The notes beneath the pieces were generated by a model. It searched no databases and had not been told where the DNA came from. It saw nothing but the letters and a program-made list of their open reading frames with translations. The translations under genes and the position numbers were made by a program. Shown here one piece after another: positions 53,846 through 62,062 of a stretch of DNA of 64,000 nt. Each line of letters starts with the position of its first letter. The stretch's first letter is position 1. The DNA is taken from assembly GCA_017471175.1 (NCBI GenBank), contig JAFUVS010000017.1:62001-126000 (forward strand), in the 5' to 3' direction. Source of the DNA: Paludibacteraceae bacterium. GTDB taxonomy: Bacteria; Bacteroidota; Bacteroidia; Bacteroidales; Paludibacteraceae.

Positions 53846-54790
53846 TTACGCGCAAGAGTGATCGGAGCAGGGCGTATCGGCTGTCTCAAATTCGAGGGTG
53901 GAATGGGTGATACCCATCTCCTGCAGTTCGTTTTTAAGACGGCATTTGACCTCGTGCATATCCTCCAAGCGGTCGATTACCACGTGTGCGGTGAGGGCAT
54001 TGTCCGTGGTGGAAAGAGCCCAGATATGGACGTGGTGCAAGTCCTTCACCTTCTCCACCTCGCGCAGATGAGCCACCACGTCATCAGGCTCAATCCCTTC
54101 CGGCGTACCTTCCAAGATAAGACGCAGACTGTCGGACAGCAAGTCCCAAGTACTGATAAGGATAACCGCGGCGATGAAGAGACTGATAATCGGATCGACG
54201 ATAGTCCAACCGGTAAAGATGATAATAACGCCTGCCACAACCACGCCTAACGAGACCAGTGTGTCTGCCACCATGTGCAGGAAAGCTCCGCGCATATTCA
54301 GGTCGCCTTTCTGCCCTTTCATCAATAGCAGTGCCGTTGCAGCATTGATAACGATTCCAATCGCTGCCGTCCACGAAATGGCGACACCGTTTGCCTCGGC
54401 TGAAGGGTTGCGGAACTTATGAATACTCTCCACGATAATAGCACCGACTGCCACCAACAGAATAACCGCATTGATAAGCGAAATGAGGACGGTGGATTTC
54501 TTGTAACCGTAGGTGTAATGCGGCTTGGCATGCACACGGGCTAACGAGAAACCTACTAATACGAGCAGCAGGCTGAACACATCGCTCAAGTTGTGTCCCG
54601 CATCTGAGAGGAGGGAAAGAGAGTCTTCTCTCCAACCCACTATACCCTCAATAGCCACGAAAAGCAAGTTGAGTACCACAGAAAAAAGCACTATCTTTCG
54701 GTTGCTTTCATTCGTGGCGTGATGGTGATGATGATGGTGATGGTGTTCGTGCTCATCGTGATGATGTTCGTGCAAATGATTATGTGTCAT
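53846..54790 (-). CDS. Cation diffusion facilitator (zinc efflux type) with His-rich N-terminus
   Basis: This protein has 314 residues. The first 25 residues are almost all His, Glu and Asp. Six membrane helices follow with the CDF metal site motifs LLSDAGHNLSDV (helix 2; Asp and His ligands) and LHMVADTLVSLGV (helix 5). The C-terminal cytoplasmic domain (about 225-314) has HHVHIWALS and ends CSDHSC. Such CzcD/ZitB-type proteins expel zinc or related metals in exchange for protons. It follows pdxB by 32 bases in the panC-pdxB run. Confidence 0.95.
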   Translation of the reverse strand: MTHNHLHEHHHDEHEHHHHHHHHHATNESNRKIVLFSVVLNLLFVAIEGIVGWREDSLSLLSDAGHNLSDVFSLLLVLVGFSLARVHAKPHYTYGYKKSTVLISLINAVILLVAVGAIIVESIHKFRNPSAEANGVAISWTAAIGIVINAATALLLMKGQKGDLNMRGAFLHMVADTLVSLGVVVAGVIIIFTGWTIVDPIISLFIAAVILISTWDLLSDSLRLILEGTPEGIEPDDVVAHLREVEKVKDLHHVHIWALSTTDNALTAHVVIDRLEDMHEVKCRLKNELQEMGITHSTLEFETADTPCSDHSCA

Positions 54791-54822
54791 AATAGAATGA
54801 TTTTTAGTTAATTGAAAGAAGT

Positions 54823-55782
54823 TTAGCGCAGTGAATAGTTTTTCCGGAGCATTTCAAAACCGGCAGGATTGGATTTGAGTTGGTCGCTTACGCGTTGCAG
54901 CCAGCCTTCCCCGCTGTCGCCCTGTGGCAGTCCAAGAGGCGGAATAGACGGCGAAGCGGTTATACCTGCCCACTGATAGACCGCTTGCGCACACATCCTT
55001 GAGGCGTTCCATTTACCCCGTGCCGAATAGCCGGCTATGTGGTAAGAGGCTAATAACGTGTTGGATGAAAGCAGCAATTCGGTTGAAATCTTCGGTTCAC
55101 CCTCCCAGCAGTCTATGACGCACGGATGAAGGCTTCGCACAAGAGCCGCCTCATCCACTACCCCTCCGCGTGCCGCATTGATAATGAGTGCCTCCGGCTT
55201 GCAGCGCGACAGAAAGTCTGCATCGCATAGATGGTAGGTAGGATACTCGCTTTCACCCTGTCGCGTCAATGGCGTATGGAATGTAATGACATCGCATTGC
55301 GCTACCTCCTCAAGTGCCGAATGAACAAAGCCGGCATCGCGACGCAATGGGTCATGGCAGACCACTTGCAGCCCGTTGCGCTCAGCCATCGCTGCCACCA
55401 ACTTGCCAACGTGTCCCACCCCTACGATACCAACCGTACGGAACTTCGCCTGCATAGCATCCCCGCACCAACGGAGTGCTTCCTCCACATAGTCGCACAC
55501 CGCTTGCGCATTGCATCCCGGACAGGCTGTCCACCCGATGCCGTGCGACCGGCAGTAATCGGTGTCGATATGGTCATATCCGATAGTGGCAGTAGCAATG
55601 AAGCGCACACGCGAACCCTCCAACAACGCAGCATCGCATCGCGTGCGGGTGCGAACAATAAGCACATCTGCATCACGAACCGCTGCGGCTGTTATCGCTT
55701 CGGGAGCAAGACGAACCACCTCCGCAAAGGCATCGAATACGCCTTCTAAAAAGGGAATATAGCGGTCAATGACGATTTTCAC
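54823..55782 (-). CDS. pdxB: 4-phosphoerythronate dehydrogenase
   Basis: This protein has 319 residues. It oxidises 4-phosphoerythronate in pyridoxal phosphate synthesis. The 2-hydroxyacid dehydrogenase fold shows the Rossmann motif GIVGVGHVGKLVA (about 120-132), RFIATATIGYDHIDTDYC, CPGCNAQAVCDYV and the catalytic region DVITFHTPLT, INAARGGVVDE, and a late His (SYHIAGYSARGK). The C-terminal domain is shorter than in E. coli PdxB. It overlaps panC by 4 bases. Confidence 0.94.
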   Translation of the reverse strand: MKIVIDRYIPFLEGVFDAFAEVVRLAPEAITAAAVRDADVLIVRTRTRCDAALLEGSRVRFIATATIGYDHIDTDYCRSHGIGWTACPGCNAQAVCDYVEEALRWCGDAMQAKFRTVGIVGVGHVGKLVAAMAERNGLQVVCHDPLRRDAGFVHSALEEVAQCDVITFHTPLTRQGESEYPTYHLCDADFLSRCKPEALIINAARGGVVDEAALVRSLHPCVIDCWEGEPKISTELLLSSNTLLASYHIAGYSARGKWNASRMCAQAVYQWAGITASPSIPPLGLPQGDSGEGWLQRVSDQLKSNPAGFEMLRKNYSLR

Positions 55783-56639
55783 GCTTCGTACTGGATATTG
55801 TCAATCAGACGCACCTTGCCGCAATAGACGGTAACGCATCCGATAGCGTTATGGAACGTGTCGGTGGGCTGCAATGTTGTCTTATCTACTATCTCATAGT
55901 ACTCCACCTCTAATCCTTCTACCGCATTGATAGTATCCGCAACCCGTTTCTCCACTTCTTTGACGCTCTGTGTTTTAGCCCATTCTCGGCTTTCAAACAA
56001 GGTCCTTGAAATAGCAAGTGCCGTTTGCTTCTCATCATCCGTCAGTCGCTCGTTGCGGCTGGACAGAGCCAAACCTGATTCCTCACGCACAATAGGACAC
56101 CCCACTATCTGCAACGTGCCGAACGTGCCTGCCAACGCACTGCGCTCCACCATAAAACGGATAATAGCCAACTGCTGAAAATCTTTTTCTCCGAAATAAG
56201 CGCGGTCGGGCTGCACAAGGTAGAACAAGCGGCTGACCACTTGTACCACGCCGTTGAAGTGACCCGGACGCATCTTGCCTTCCATCACTTTGTCCAATCC
56301 GCCGAAATCGAAGTGGAATGTCTCGTTCATCTCCTCGGCGGTGTACATCTCTTCGGGAGTAGGAGCAAACACATACTGCGCCCCTATCGTATTCAGCAGC
56401 TCAGCATCGCGCTGCAAATCACGCGGATAGAGCGCAAGGTCTTCCTTGTTGTTGAACTGTGTGGGATTGACGAATACGGACACGAAGCACACATCGTTCT
56501 CGCTCACTGCGCGGCGCACCAACGACGCATGCCCCGCATGCAATGCCCCCATTGTCGGTACTAATCCGATTGTCTTACCCTGACTTTTGCACGCCTCAAC
56601 TTGGCACTGCAACTCCTTTTTGGTTGTTATAATCTGCAT
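55779..56639 (-). CDS. panC: Pantothenate synthetase
   Basis: This protein has 286 residues. It joins pantoate and beta-alanine using ATP. The ATP-binding signature PTMGALHAGHASLVRRA (about 28-44) carries the HxGH-type motif, followed by VSVFVNPTQFNNKEDLALYPR, FHFDFGGLDKVMEGKMRPGHFNGV, YFGEKDFQQL and LALSSRNERL (KMSKS-like). It heads the run panC-pdxB-cation efflux. A possible promoter overlaps the rpsU terminator 260 bases upstream; panD would be expected nearby in many relatives but is not seen. Confidence 0.97.
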   Translation of the reverse strand: MQIITTKKELQCQVEACKSQGKTIGLVPTMGALHAGHASLVRRAVSENDVCFVSVFVNPTQFNNKEDLALYPRDLQRDAELLNTIGAQYVFAPTPEEMYTAEEMNETFHFDFGGLDKVMEGKMRPGHFNGVVQVVSRLFYLVQPDRAYFGEKDFQQLAIIRFMVERSALAGTFGTLQIVGCPIVREESGLALSSRNERLTDDEKQTALAISRTLFESREWAKTQSVKEVEKRVADTINAVEGLEVEYYEIVDKTTLQPTDTFHNAIGCVTVYCGKVRLIDNIQYEA

Positions 56640-56733
56640 AATAAATATGTTTATAGGTTGATTGGTTGATAAGTTATTGAGTTCTTAGGTTGATTGGTTG
56701 AAGAGTTCTTATAAGTACTTCCCGCCGTGTAGA

Positions 56734-56799
56734 ACGTAATAAACACGATACATATACGATAGATATACGTTAGATAAACGAAATATAAACGTTAGTTAA
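56734..56799. repeat. 11-bp tandem repeat, 6 units
   Basis: Six units in strict 11-bp register, each starting ACG: ACGTAATAAAC, ACGATACATAT, ACGATAGATAT, ACGTTAGATAA, ACGAAATATAA, ACGTTAGTTAA. The ACG start is invariant and the rest is AT-rich and variable. Confidence 0.88.
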
Positions 56800-56885
56800 T
56801 GCCGTCTATACAATCAAAATCATTTACCTATTTCGTGTATCCTCTACCGGCTTCCCCATACCAAATCCCCTCCACTATACCTTGC

Positions 56886-56914
56886 AAAAAAAGCGCACAA
56901 AAGTACGCTTTTTT
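56886..56914 (-). terminator. Terminator after rpsU, containing a promoter-like box
   Basis: AAAAAAAGCG...CGCTTTTTT forms a short stem flanked by A and T runs, 32 bases after the rpsU stop. Its loop reads TACTTTTG on the minus strand (56905-56898), with TTCG 20 bases upstream, so it could also be a weak panC promoter. Confidence 0.75.
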
Positions 56915-56945
56915 CTCGTCTTAATCGAACAGATTGCGAAAATGA

Positions 56946-57140
56946 TTACATATCATCGTGAGCATGCATCTGCTGAACGTAGATTGCATGTTGCATCTTC
57001 GCGCGTTTGATCTCGCTGGGTTTGTCAAATTGCTGACGGCGGCGGAGCTCTTTTATCACGCCGGTCTTATCGAACTTACGTTTGAATTTCTTAATCGCAC
57101 GCTCGATGTTCTCTCCTTCTTTTACGGGAACTACGATCAT
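56946..57140 (-). CDS. rpsU: 30S ribosomal protein bS21
   Basis: The ATG at 57140 gives the canonical start MIVVPVKEGENIERAIKKFK and 64 residues. The body KRKFDKTGVIKELRRRQQFDKPSEIKR is the bS21 signature (given here as the segment from residue 20 on), and the C-terminal tail ends HAHDDM. Eight bases before the start is GGAGG within AGAAAGGAGGTG, a full Shine-Dalgarno match, unlike nearly all genes of this window. In Bacteroidia, bS21 is known to help hide the anti-Shine-Dalgarno end of 16S rRNA, so this site is suited to feedback control. The transcript has a leader of about 120 bases. Confidence 0.96.
   Translation of the reverse strand: MIVVPVKEGENIERAIKKFKRKFDKTGVIKELRRRQQFDKPSEIKRAKMQHAIYVQQMHAHDDM
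57047..57058 (-). other. Coordinate note: see the Shine-Dalgarno entry at 57147-57158
   Basis: Codons for the arginine-rich middle of bS21 lie here; nothing separate is claimed for this segment. Confidence 0.1.
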
Positions 57141-57146
57141 TTTATG

Positions 57147-57158
57147 CACCTCCTTTCT
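57147..57158 (-). promoter_or_regulatory. Strong Shine-Dalgarno site of rpsU
   Basis: AGAAAGGAGGTG on the minus strand, with 8 bases between GGAGG and the ATG at 57140. It matches the 16S rRNA 3' end fully and stands out because Bacteroidota genes rarely use such sites. Confidence 0.9.
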
Positions 57159-57270
57159 TTGTGGTACACGCTGCTAACTGTTTTTAATATCGGTATGCTC
57201 TAATCTGCATACTGAACAGCGCGAACCGATAGCGGATGTTTAAGTCTTCCGCCTGACCTTTTTCGGGGCG

Positions 57271-57302
57271 CAAAAGTACAGCACATTTTCCATCTCCACA
57301 AT
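57271..57302 (-). promoter_or_regulatory. Promoter of rpsU
   Basis: Minus strand: ATTG (57302-57299, one mismatch to TTTG), 20 bases, TACTTTTG (57278-57271). The start codon lies about 125 bases downstream. Confidence 0.7.
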
Positions 57303-57391
57303 ACAAACGCACACTTTTTTCACCCCTATATAGCGAAATTCACCCCATATTTCCCTAAAAAGTCCCTAAAATGGTGCACCTATCCATTCCT

Positions 57392-57423
57392 TTTGCCCGA
57401 TTGGGAGCGGAAAAATACTTTTG
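57392..57423 (+). promoter_or_regulatory. Promoter of the acyl-CoA ligase gene
   Basis: TTTG (57392-57395), 20 bases, TACTTTTG (57416-57423), 83 bases before the ATG. Confidence 0.85.
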
Positions 57424-57506
57424 CGCCGTTTTTTTGAGAAAAATGAAATATATACTCCGAACAGAAGAAACGAATACAAAAAAATAACTAACTAAAAGCA
57501 CAGAAG

Positions 57507-59132
57507 ATGAAACATTACATGTCCTATATCCAGGATGTTATTCGCTCTAACTGGGATGGCGATGCCGTAACCGATTATCAAGGAACGATTAGTTACACCT
57601 ACGGTCAGTTGGCACAGAAAGTGGCTTGGCTGAACCTGCTCTTTGAACAATTAGGATTGCGCGCGGGCGATAAGATTGCCATCTGCGGCCGCAACAGTTC
57701 CAACTGGGGAGTGGCTTATTTGGCTATCGCCGCCTACCGAGGCGTGGCTGTCAGCATCCTGCCCGAGTTCACCAGCGAGAGTATTCACGAATTGGTTACG
57801 CACTCCGACGCACGCCTGCTCTTCATCGGCCCGTGGGTGAAAGGACGCATCGACTTAGACAAAATGCCGCAGGTCGAGACCTTTATCTCCTTAGAAGATT
57901 TCCATATCGTCCGCAGCCAGAAAAAGATTCAAGTAGAAGACATTGACCGCCTGATGCAGCAACGTCACCCCCAAGGCTACCGCGCTACCGACGTTCATTT
58001 CCCCATCGACAATATGGACGACGTGGCGCTCATTAACTATACCTCCGGCTCAACGGGTTCGCCCAAAGGCGTTATGGTAACCCATAAGAACTTGTCAGCC
58101 AACGTAGTCTTTGGTCAGACCGAGATACCGAACGACCCCTCAAAACGTATCGTCTCCATGTTGCCCTTGGCGCACATGTTCGGACTGATGTTTGAGTTCC
58201 TCTATCAGTTAGCTGGCGGCACGCACGTCTTCTTCATCACCAAGAGCATCACCCCCGCACTCTTGATGAAGGCTTTCTCCGATGTCAAGCCGTATATGAT
58301 TCTGACCGTGCCTTTGGTAATCGAAAAAATCTTCAAGAAAAGTATCTTCCCCGTTCTGCGCAAGCCTTTGGTACAAGTCTTGTGGAACACACCCATCATC
58401 AACAAACCTATTCGCCGGAAAGTCTATAACCAACTGATGAACGCCTTTGGCGGCAAGTTGGAAATCCTCATTATCGGCGGCGCAGCTCTCAATAAAGACG
58501 TAGAGCATTGTCTTCGCCAAATCGGTTTCCCCTACACCTGCGGCTACGGTATGACGGAGTGCGCACCACTACTCTGCTACGCCCACTGGAAAACCTACAA
58601 AGAAGGCTCCTGCGGTAGAGTAATCACCCGTATGGAACTGATTATCAATAGCGATAACCCGCATAAAACAGAAGGCGAAGTACTCGTGCGCGGCGACGGC
58701 GTGATGCGAGGTTACTACAAGAACCTCCAAGCCACCGATAATATCTTCACCGACGACGGCTGGATGCGTACCGGAGATATAGGTATAGTGGACAGCCAGG
58801 GCAATGTCTTCCTGCGCGGCAGAAGCAAGAATATGATTCTCGGCGCCAGCGGACAGAACATCTACCCCGAAGAGATAGAGGACAAACTCAATTCGTTAGA
58901 CGGTGTGGGCGAGTCAGTAGTCGTGGACAGAAACGGCAAATTGGTTGCACTCGTTTATCCCGAAGACTATGCGGAGGAACGTCTGCCGCAGATTGAGCAA
59001 CAGATGAAGCAAGTCTTGACCCGACTGAACGAGATGATGCCCGCCTACTCGAAAGTAAGCGACATCGAAATAGTGAAGCAGGAGTTTGAAAAAACGCCCA
59101 AAAAGAGCATCAAAAGATACTTATATAAGTAA
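57507..59132 (+). CDS. AMP-binding acyl-CoA synthetase (long-chain fatty acid ligase type)
   Basis: This protein has 541 residues. The AMP-binding P-loop INYTSGSTGSPKGVMVTHKN is at about 177-196, followed by SMLPLAHMFGLMFEF, GGAALNKDVEHCL, YGMTECAPLLCYA and the hinge/late motifs DGWMRTGDIGIVDSQGN and RGRSKNMILGASGQNIYPEEIED; the final KKSIKRYLY holds the catalytic lysine region. It activates a carboxylic acid, most likely a fatty acid, to its CoA or ACP thioester. An ATG three codons in (MSYIQDV) is an alternative start. A 13-bp inverted repeat follows its stop. Confidence 0.92.
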   Translation: MKHYMSYIQDVIRSNWDGDAVTDYQGTISYTYGQLAQKVAWLNLLFEQLGLRAGDKIAICGRNSSNWGVAYLAIAAYRGVAVSILPEFTSESIHELVTHSDARLLFIGPWVKGRIDLDKMPQVETFISLEDFHIVRSQKKIQVEDIDRLMQQRHPQGYRATDVHFPIDNMDDVALINYTSGSTGSPKGVMVTHKNLSANVVFGQTEIPNDPSKRIVSMLPLAHMFGLMFEFLYQLAGGTHVFFITKSITPALLMKAFSDVKPYMILTVPLVIEKIFKKSIFPVLRKPLVQVLWNTPIINKPIRRKVYNQLMNAFGGKLEILIIGGAALNKDVEHCLRQIGFPYTCGYGMTECAPLLCYAHWKTYKEGSCGRVITRMELIINSDNPHKTEGEVLVRGDGVMRGYYKNLQATDNIFTDDGWMRTGDIGIVDSQGNVFLRGRSKNMILGASGQNIYPEEIEDKLNSLDGVGESVVVDRNGKLVALVYPEDYAEERLPQIEQQMKQVLTRLNEMMPAYSKVSDIEIVKQEFEKTPKKSIKRYLYK

Positions 59133-59169
59133 TCCGTCCGCGCATAATTTCCTATCGCTCTATTATGCT

Positions 59170-59209
59170 CGGTTACATACGTACAGCAGTAGTTGCACGT
59201 ATGTAACCG
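59170..59209. repeat. 13-bp perfect inverted repeat after the acyl-CoA ligase gene
   Basis: CGGTTACATACGT (59170-59182) and ACGTATGTAACCG (59197-59209) are exact reverse complements with a 14-base loop. No T run follows, so it is a terminator only in the loose sense; it could stabilise the mRNA end or be an operator. Confidence 0.75.
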
Positions 59210-59260
59210 CCCGCATAAACCACACCCACAACAGAAAGATTGCAAAAAAATACAGAAAAA

Positions 59261-59292
59261 TTTTGCACAACGAAAAAAAGGCTGTACTTTTG
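59261..59292 (+). promoter_or_regulatory. Promoter of tRNA-Cys
   Basis: TTTG (59262-59265), 19 bases, TACTTTTG (59285-59292), about 45 bases before the tRNA. Confidence 0.8.
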
Positions 59293-59337
59293 TCGCCGCT
59301 TTTGATAGGAAGAGTGCTTTTACGTCATTAAGCATAG

Positions 59338-59411
59338 GGTACCTTGCCCGAGTGGTTAGGGACCGGTCTGCAAAACCGGGGACAGCGGTTCGAATCTGCT
59401 AGGTACCTCCA
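59338..59411 (+). tRNA. tRNA-Cys (anticodon GCA)
   Basis: The cloverleaf closes fully: acceptor stem GGTACCT/AGGTACC with U discriminator and encoded CCA, D arm CCC/GGG, anticodon stem CCGGT/ACCGG around loop CTGCAAA (anticodon GCA), four-base variable loop and T arm AGCGG-TTCGAAT-CTGCT. It has its own promoter and a hairpin directly after it. Confidence 0.97.
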
Positions 59412-59414
59412 AAG

Positions 59415-59447
59415 AATAATCGAAACCACTCAACGGTTTCGATTATT
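59415..59447 (+). terminator. Hairpin terminator after tRNA-Cys
   Basis: AATAATCGAAACC and GGTTTCGATTATT pair over 13 bases with a 7-base loop; TTTGTATT follows. It lies 4 bases after the tRNA CCA. Confidence 0.8.
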
Positions 59448-59524
59448 TGTATTATACGATTCTACTTTACCAAAAATGGTTGATTTCATCGAAAAAAAAC
59501 AACTCGCAAGAGAGTGAAAAAATA

Positions 59525-60976
59525 ATGAATACAGATATAGCAAAGATTACGAACAGCGAGTACGCTTACGGCTTCACTACCGACATAGAAACGGAAGTGA
59601 TTCCACGCGGTCTGAACGAAGAAGTAGTACGCCTCATATCGAAGAAGAAGAATGAGCCGGAATGGCTGCTGCAATTTCGGCTGAAAGCGTTTCACAAATG
59701 GGAACAGATGCCGGTTCCCAAGTGGGCGCATCTGACTATTCCGGACATTGATTTCCAGAGTATTTCTTACTATGCTGCGCCCAAAACAGCGAGTGCGAAA
59801 GAGGGTAGCCAGTCCTCATCGAAGAAGGAGATTGACCCAGAGGTGATGAAGACCTTTGACAAGTTGGGCATACCTTTGGAGGAACGCGAAGCATTGGCAG
59901 GCAATGTGGCTGTGGATGCCGTGATGGACTCGGTGTCGGTCAAAACAACATTCCGCGAGACGCTTTTGCGGCAGGGAATCCTCTTCTGCTCCATCAGCGA
60001 AGCCGTGCAACACTATCCCGAATTGGTGCAGAAGTATTTGGGTTCGGTCGTTCCTTATTCGGACAATTTCTATGCAGCCCTCAATTCGGCTGTTTTCTCG
60101 GACGGTTCGTTTGTCTATATCCCCAAGGGTGTTCGCTGCCCGATGGAACTCAGTACCTATTTCCGCATCAATGCCGGTCAGACGGGGCAGTTTGAGCGCA
60201 CACTGCTCATTTGCGATGAAGGAGGCTATCTGTCTTATTTAGAGGGTTGTACCGCTCCGCGTCGGGACGAGAACCAATTGCACGCCGCCATCGTGGAAAT
60301 TATCGTACACAAAGACGGTGAGGTCAAGTACTCAACGGTGCAGAACTGGTATCCCGGAGACAAAGACGGCAACGGCGGCATCTATAATTTTGTTACGAAA
60401 CGCGGTATCACCTATGAGAACGCCCGCCTGAGTTGGACGCAGGTCGAAACAGGGTCGGCTATCACATGGAAGTACCCGAGCTGCATCCTCAAAGGCGACA
60501 ACTCGTCGGCAGAGTTCTACTCGGTGGCGGTAACCAATAATTACCAACAGGCGGATACAGGGACGAAAATGATTCACTTGGGACGAAACACCCATTCCCG
60601 TATTGTGAGCAAAGGCATATCTGCCGGTAAGAGTCAGAACGCATATCGAGGATTAGTGAAGGTAGGCAGCCGTGCCGTAGGTGCACGCAACTATAGCCAG
60701 TGCGACTCGCTGCTATTAGGCGACAAGTGCGGAGCACACACCTTCCCGGATATACAGATCGGCAATCGCTCGGCAGTCGTGGAACACGAGGCAACCACAT
60801 CTAAAATATCAGAAGACCAACTCTTTTACTGCCGCCAACGTGGTATCAGTGAAGAGGATGCTGTCGGACTGATAGTGAACGGATATGCCAAGCAGGTGAT
60901 GGATAAACTGCCGATGGAGTTTGCCGTTGAAGCACAGAAACTGCTGCAAGTCAGCCTCGAAGGCAGCGTAGGATAG
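59525..60976 (+). CDS. sufB: Fe-S cluster assembly scaffold SufB
   Basis: The ATG at 59525 opens [20 protein letters not shown] and gives 483 residues, the normal SufB length; the frame extends 26 codons upstream over a region that looks like leader. Hallmarks are [57 protein letters not shown] (here [18 protein letters not shown]), [32 protein letters not shown] and [21 protein letters not shown]. SufB is the scaffold of the SUF system with SufC and SufD. Unusually, no sufC or sufD follows; the next genes are divIC and ruvC. Confidence 0.96.
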   Translation: MNTDIAKITNSEYAYGFTTDIETEVIPRGLNEEVVRLISKKKNEPEWLLQFRLKAFHKWEQMPVPKWAHLTIPDIDFQSISYYAAPKTASAKEGSQSSSKKEIDPEVMKTFDKLGIPLEEREALAGNVAVDAVMDSVSVKTTFRETLLRQGILFCSISEAVQHYPELVQKYLGSVVPYSDNFYAALNSAVFSDGSFVYIPKGVRCPMELSTYFRINAGQTGQFERTLLICDEGGYLSYLEGCTAPRRDENQLHAAIVEIIVHKDGEVKYSTVQNWYPGDKDGNGGIYNFVTKRGITYENARLSWTQVETGSAITWKYPSCILKGDNSSAEFYSVAVTNNYQQADTGTKMIHLGRNTHSRIVSKGISAGKSQNAYRGLVKVGSRAVGARNYSQCDSLLLGDKCGAHTFPDIQIGNRSAVVEHEATTSKISEDQLFYCRQRGISEEDAVGLIVNGYAKQVMDKLPMEFAVEAQKLLQVSLEGSVG

Positions 60977-61041
60977 GCGGTGCAAATATCGCAAATAGTC
61001 AATTAACACTACATATCTATAAACACACAAAACAGAGCAAT

Positions 61042-61368
61042 ATGTTGCAATCATTTTTTTCACACGATGAAGCGCAGGACGGCAAGCAGGGAAAGTGGTA
61101 CCGTATCCTATTCAACAAGTATGTAGTGGTATTGGTGATTTTTCTTTTTATCTTCCTTTTTTCGGGCGAGAAGAGCGTGATTAGCAGTCTTCGTCGCAGT
61201 CAGCGAATCCGCCAAACGCAGGCACAAATCGAACGTACTCGTAAACAAATCGATGAGTGCCATCGCGAGATACGGACGATGAGCAATACGGATTCGTTAG
61301 AGCGTTTTGCCCGCGAGCATTACTATATGCACACAGAAGGCGAAGACGTGTATCTAATCGGCAAATAA
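61042..61368 (+). CDS. Septum formation initiator family protein (DivIC/FtsB)
   Basis: This protein has 108 residues: a short cytoplasmic part, one membrane helix (about 27-43) and a coiled coil (about 52-85) ending in the NTDSLERFAREHYYMHTEGEDVYLI region typical of FtsB/DivIC proteins in Bacteroidota. It is expected to act in the division complex with FtsL and FtsQ/DivIB. It lies 65 bases after sufB and its stop codon is directly before the ruvC start. Confidence 0.9.
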   Translation: MLQSFFSHDEAQDGKQGKWYRILFNKYVVVLVIFLFIFLFSGEKSVISSLRRSQRIRQTQAQIERTRKQIDECHREIRTMSNTDSLERFAREHYYMHTEGEDVYLIGK

Positions 61369-61369
61369 G

Positions 61370-62011
61370 ATGCAGGACAAGCTCGTTCATCGTCACCGCA
61401 TTTTGGGCATCGACCCCGGCACATTGCTGATGGGGTACGCGCTGTTGGATACAGAGGGTCAGCATGCGCAGCCGATTGTATATGATGTGTTGGACGTGCG
61501 AAAGACGGATGAGCAGTATGCCCGCTTGCAAAAAGAGTTCTTTTTCCTCCAAGACTTAATTGACCGGTATCATCCTACCTGTTTGGCTATTGAGACGCAG
61601 TTCGTGGACAAGAACCCGCAGACAATGATTAAGATTGTGCACGCTCAGGGCGTGGCTATCGCGGCGGCTCTGAGTAAGGACTTGCCTATCTACGAGTATT
61701 CGCCGATGAAAATCAAGATGGCTATAACGGGCAACGGTCATTCAACCAAGCAGCAGGTGGCAGATATGCTGATCCGCTTCTTGAAATTGGACGTGTCCGT
61801 GGATGGCGGCAGACTGTCTGACGGCACGCCTTTGGACGCAACGGATGCTTTGGGCATTGCTTACTGCCATTTCTTGCAGTTGGGTTTGCCCTTCTCCTCG
61901 GAACACGGTGCGAAGAACTGGACGCAGTATGCCAAGCAGCGCGGCTTAACAGGTACGTCTGCCGCCACGCCCAATCAGAAACTGATGGCAGCTTTGTCAT
62001 CTCGCAAATAG
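61370..62011 (+). CDS. ruvC: Holliday junction resolvase RuvC
   Basis: This protein has 213 residues. It cuts Holliday junctions during recombination. All four acidic catalytic residues are in place: Asp15 (ILGIDPGT), Glu75 (LAIETQFV), Asp156 and Asp159 (PLDATDALGIAYCH). It is longer than E. coli RuvC (173) through an insertion before the last motif and a C-terminal tail (about 185-213). It follows the DivIC gene at once; ribD follows 51 bases later. Confidence 0.96.
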   Translation: MQDKLVHRHRILGIDPGTLLMGYALLDTEGQHAQPIVYDVLDVRKTDEQYARLQKEFFFLQDLIDRYHPTCLAIETQFVDKNPQTMIKIVHAQGVAIAAALSKDLPIYEYSPMKIKMAITGNGHSTKQQVADMLIRFLKLDVSVDGGRLSDGTPLDATDALGIAYCHFLQLGLPFSSEHGAKNWTQYAKQRGLTGTSAATPNQKLMAALSSRK

Positions 62012-62062
62012 TCTGATTCGGATGACGCATAATAAATTCACATAAATAAGGTGTAGCTTAGG

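Larger units (their letters stand above)
56640..56945. other. panC-rpsU intergenic region
   Basis: It holds two copies of AGGTTGATTGGTTGA (at about 56653 and 56687), an 11-bp tandem array (56734-56799) and the rpsU terminator (56886-56914). No gene is seen. Confidence 0.75.
57141..57506. other. Divergent rpsU/acyl-CoA ligase promoter region
   Basis: It holds the rpsU leader (57141 to about 57264), the rpsU promoter (57271-57302) and the ligase promoter (57392-57423). No further gene is seen. Confidence 0.75.

Noticed and set aside
57047-57058. A separate element inside the rpsU coding region
   Set aside because: Nothing beyond bS21 codons is visible; the regulatory site is at 57147-57158. 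The low-confidence feature entry at these coordinates should be ignored.
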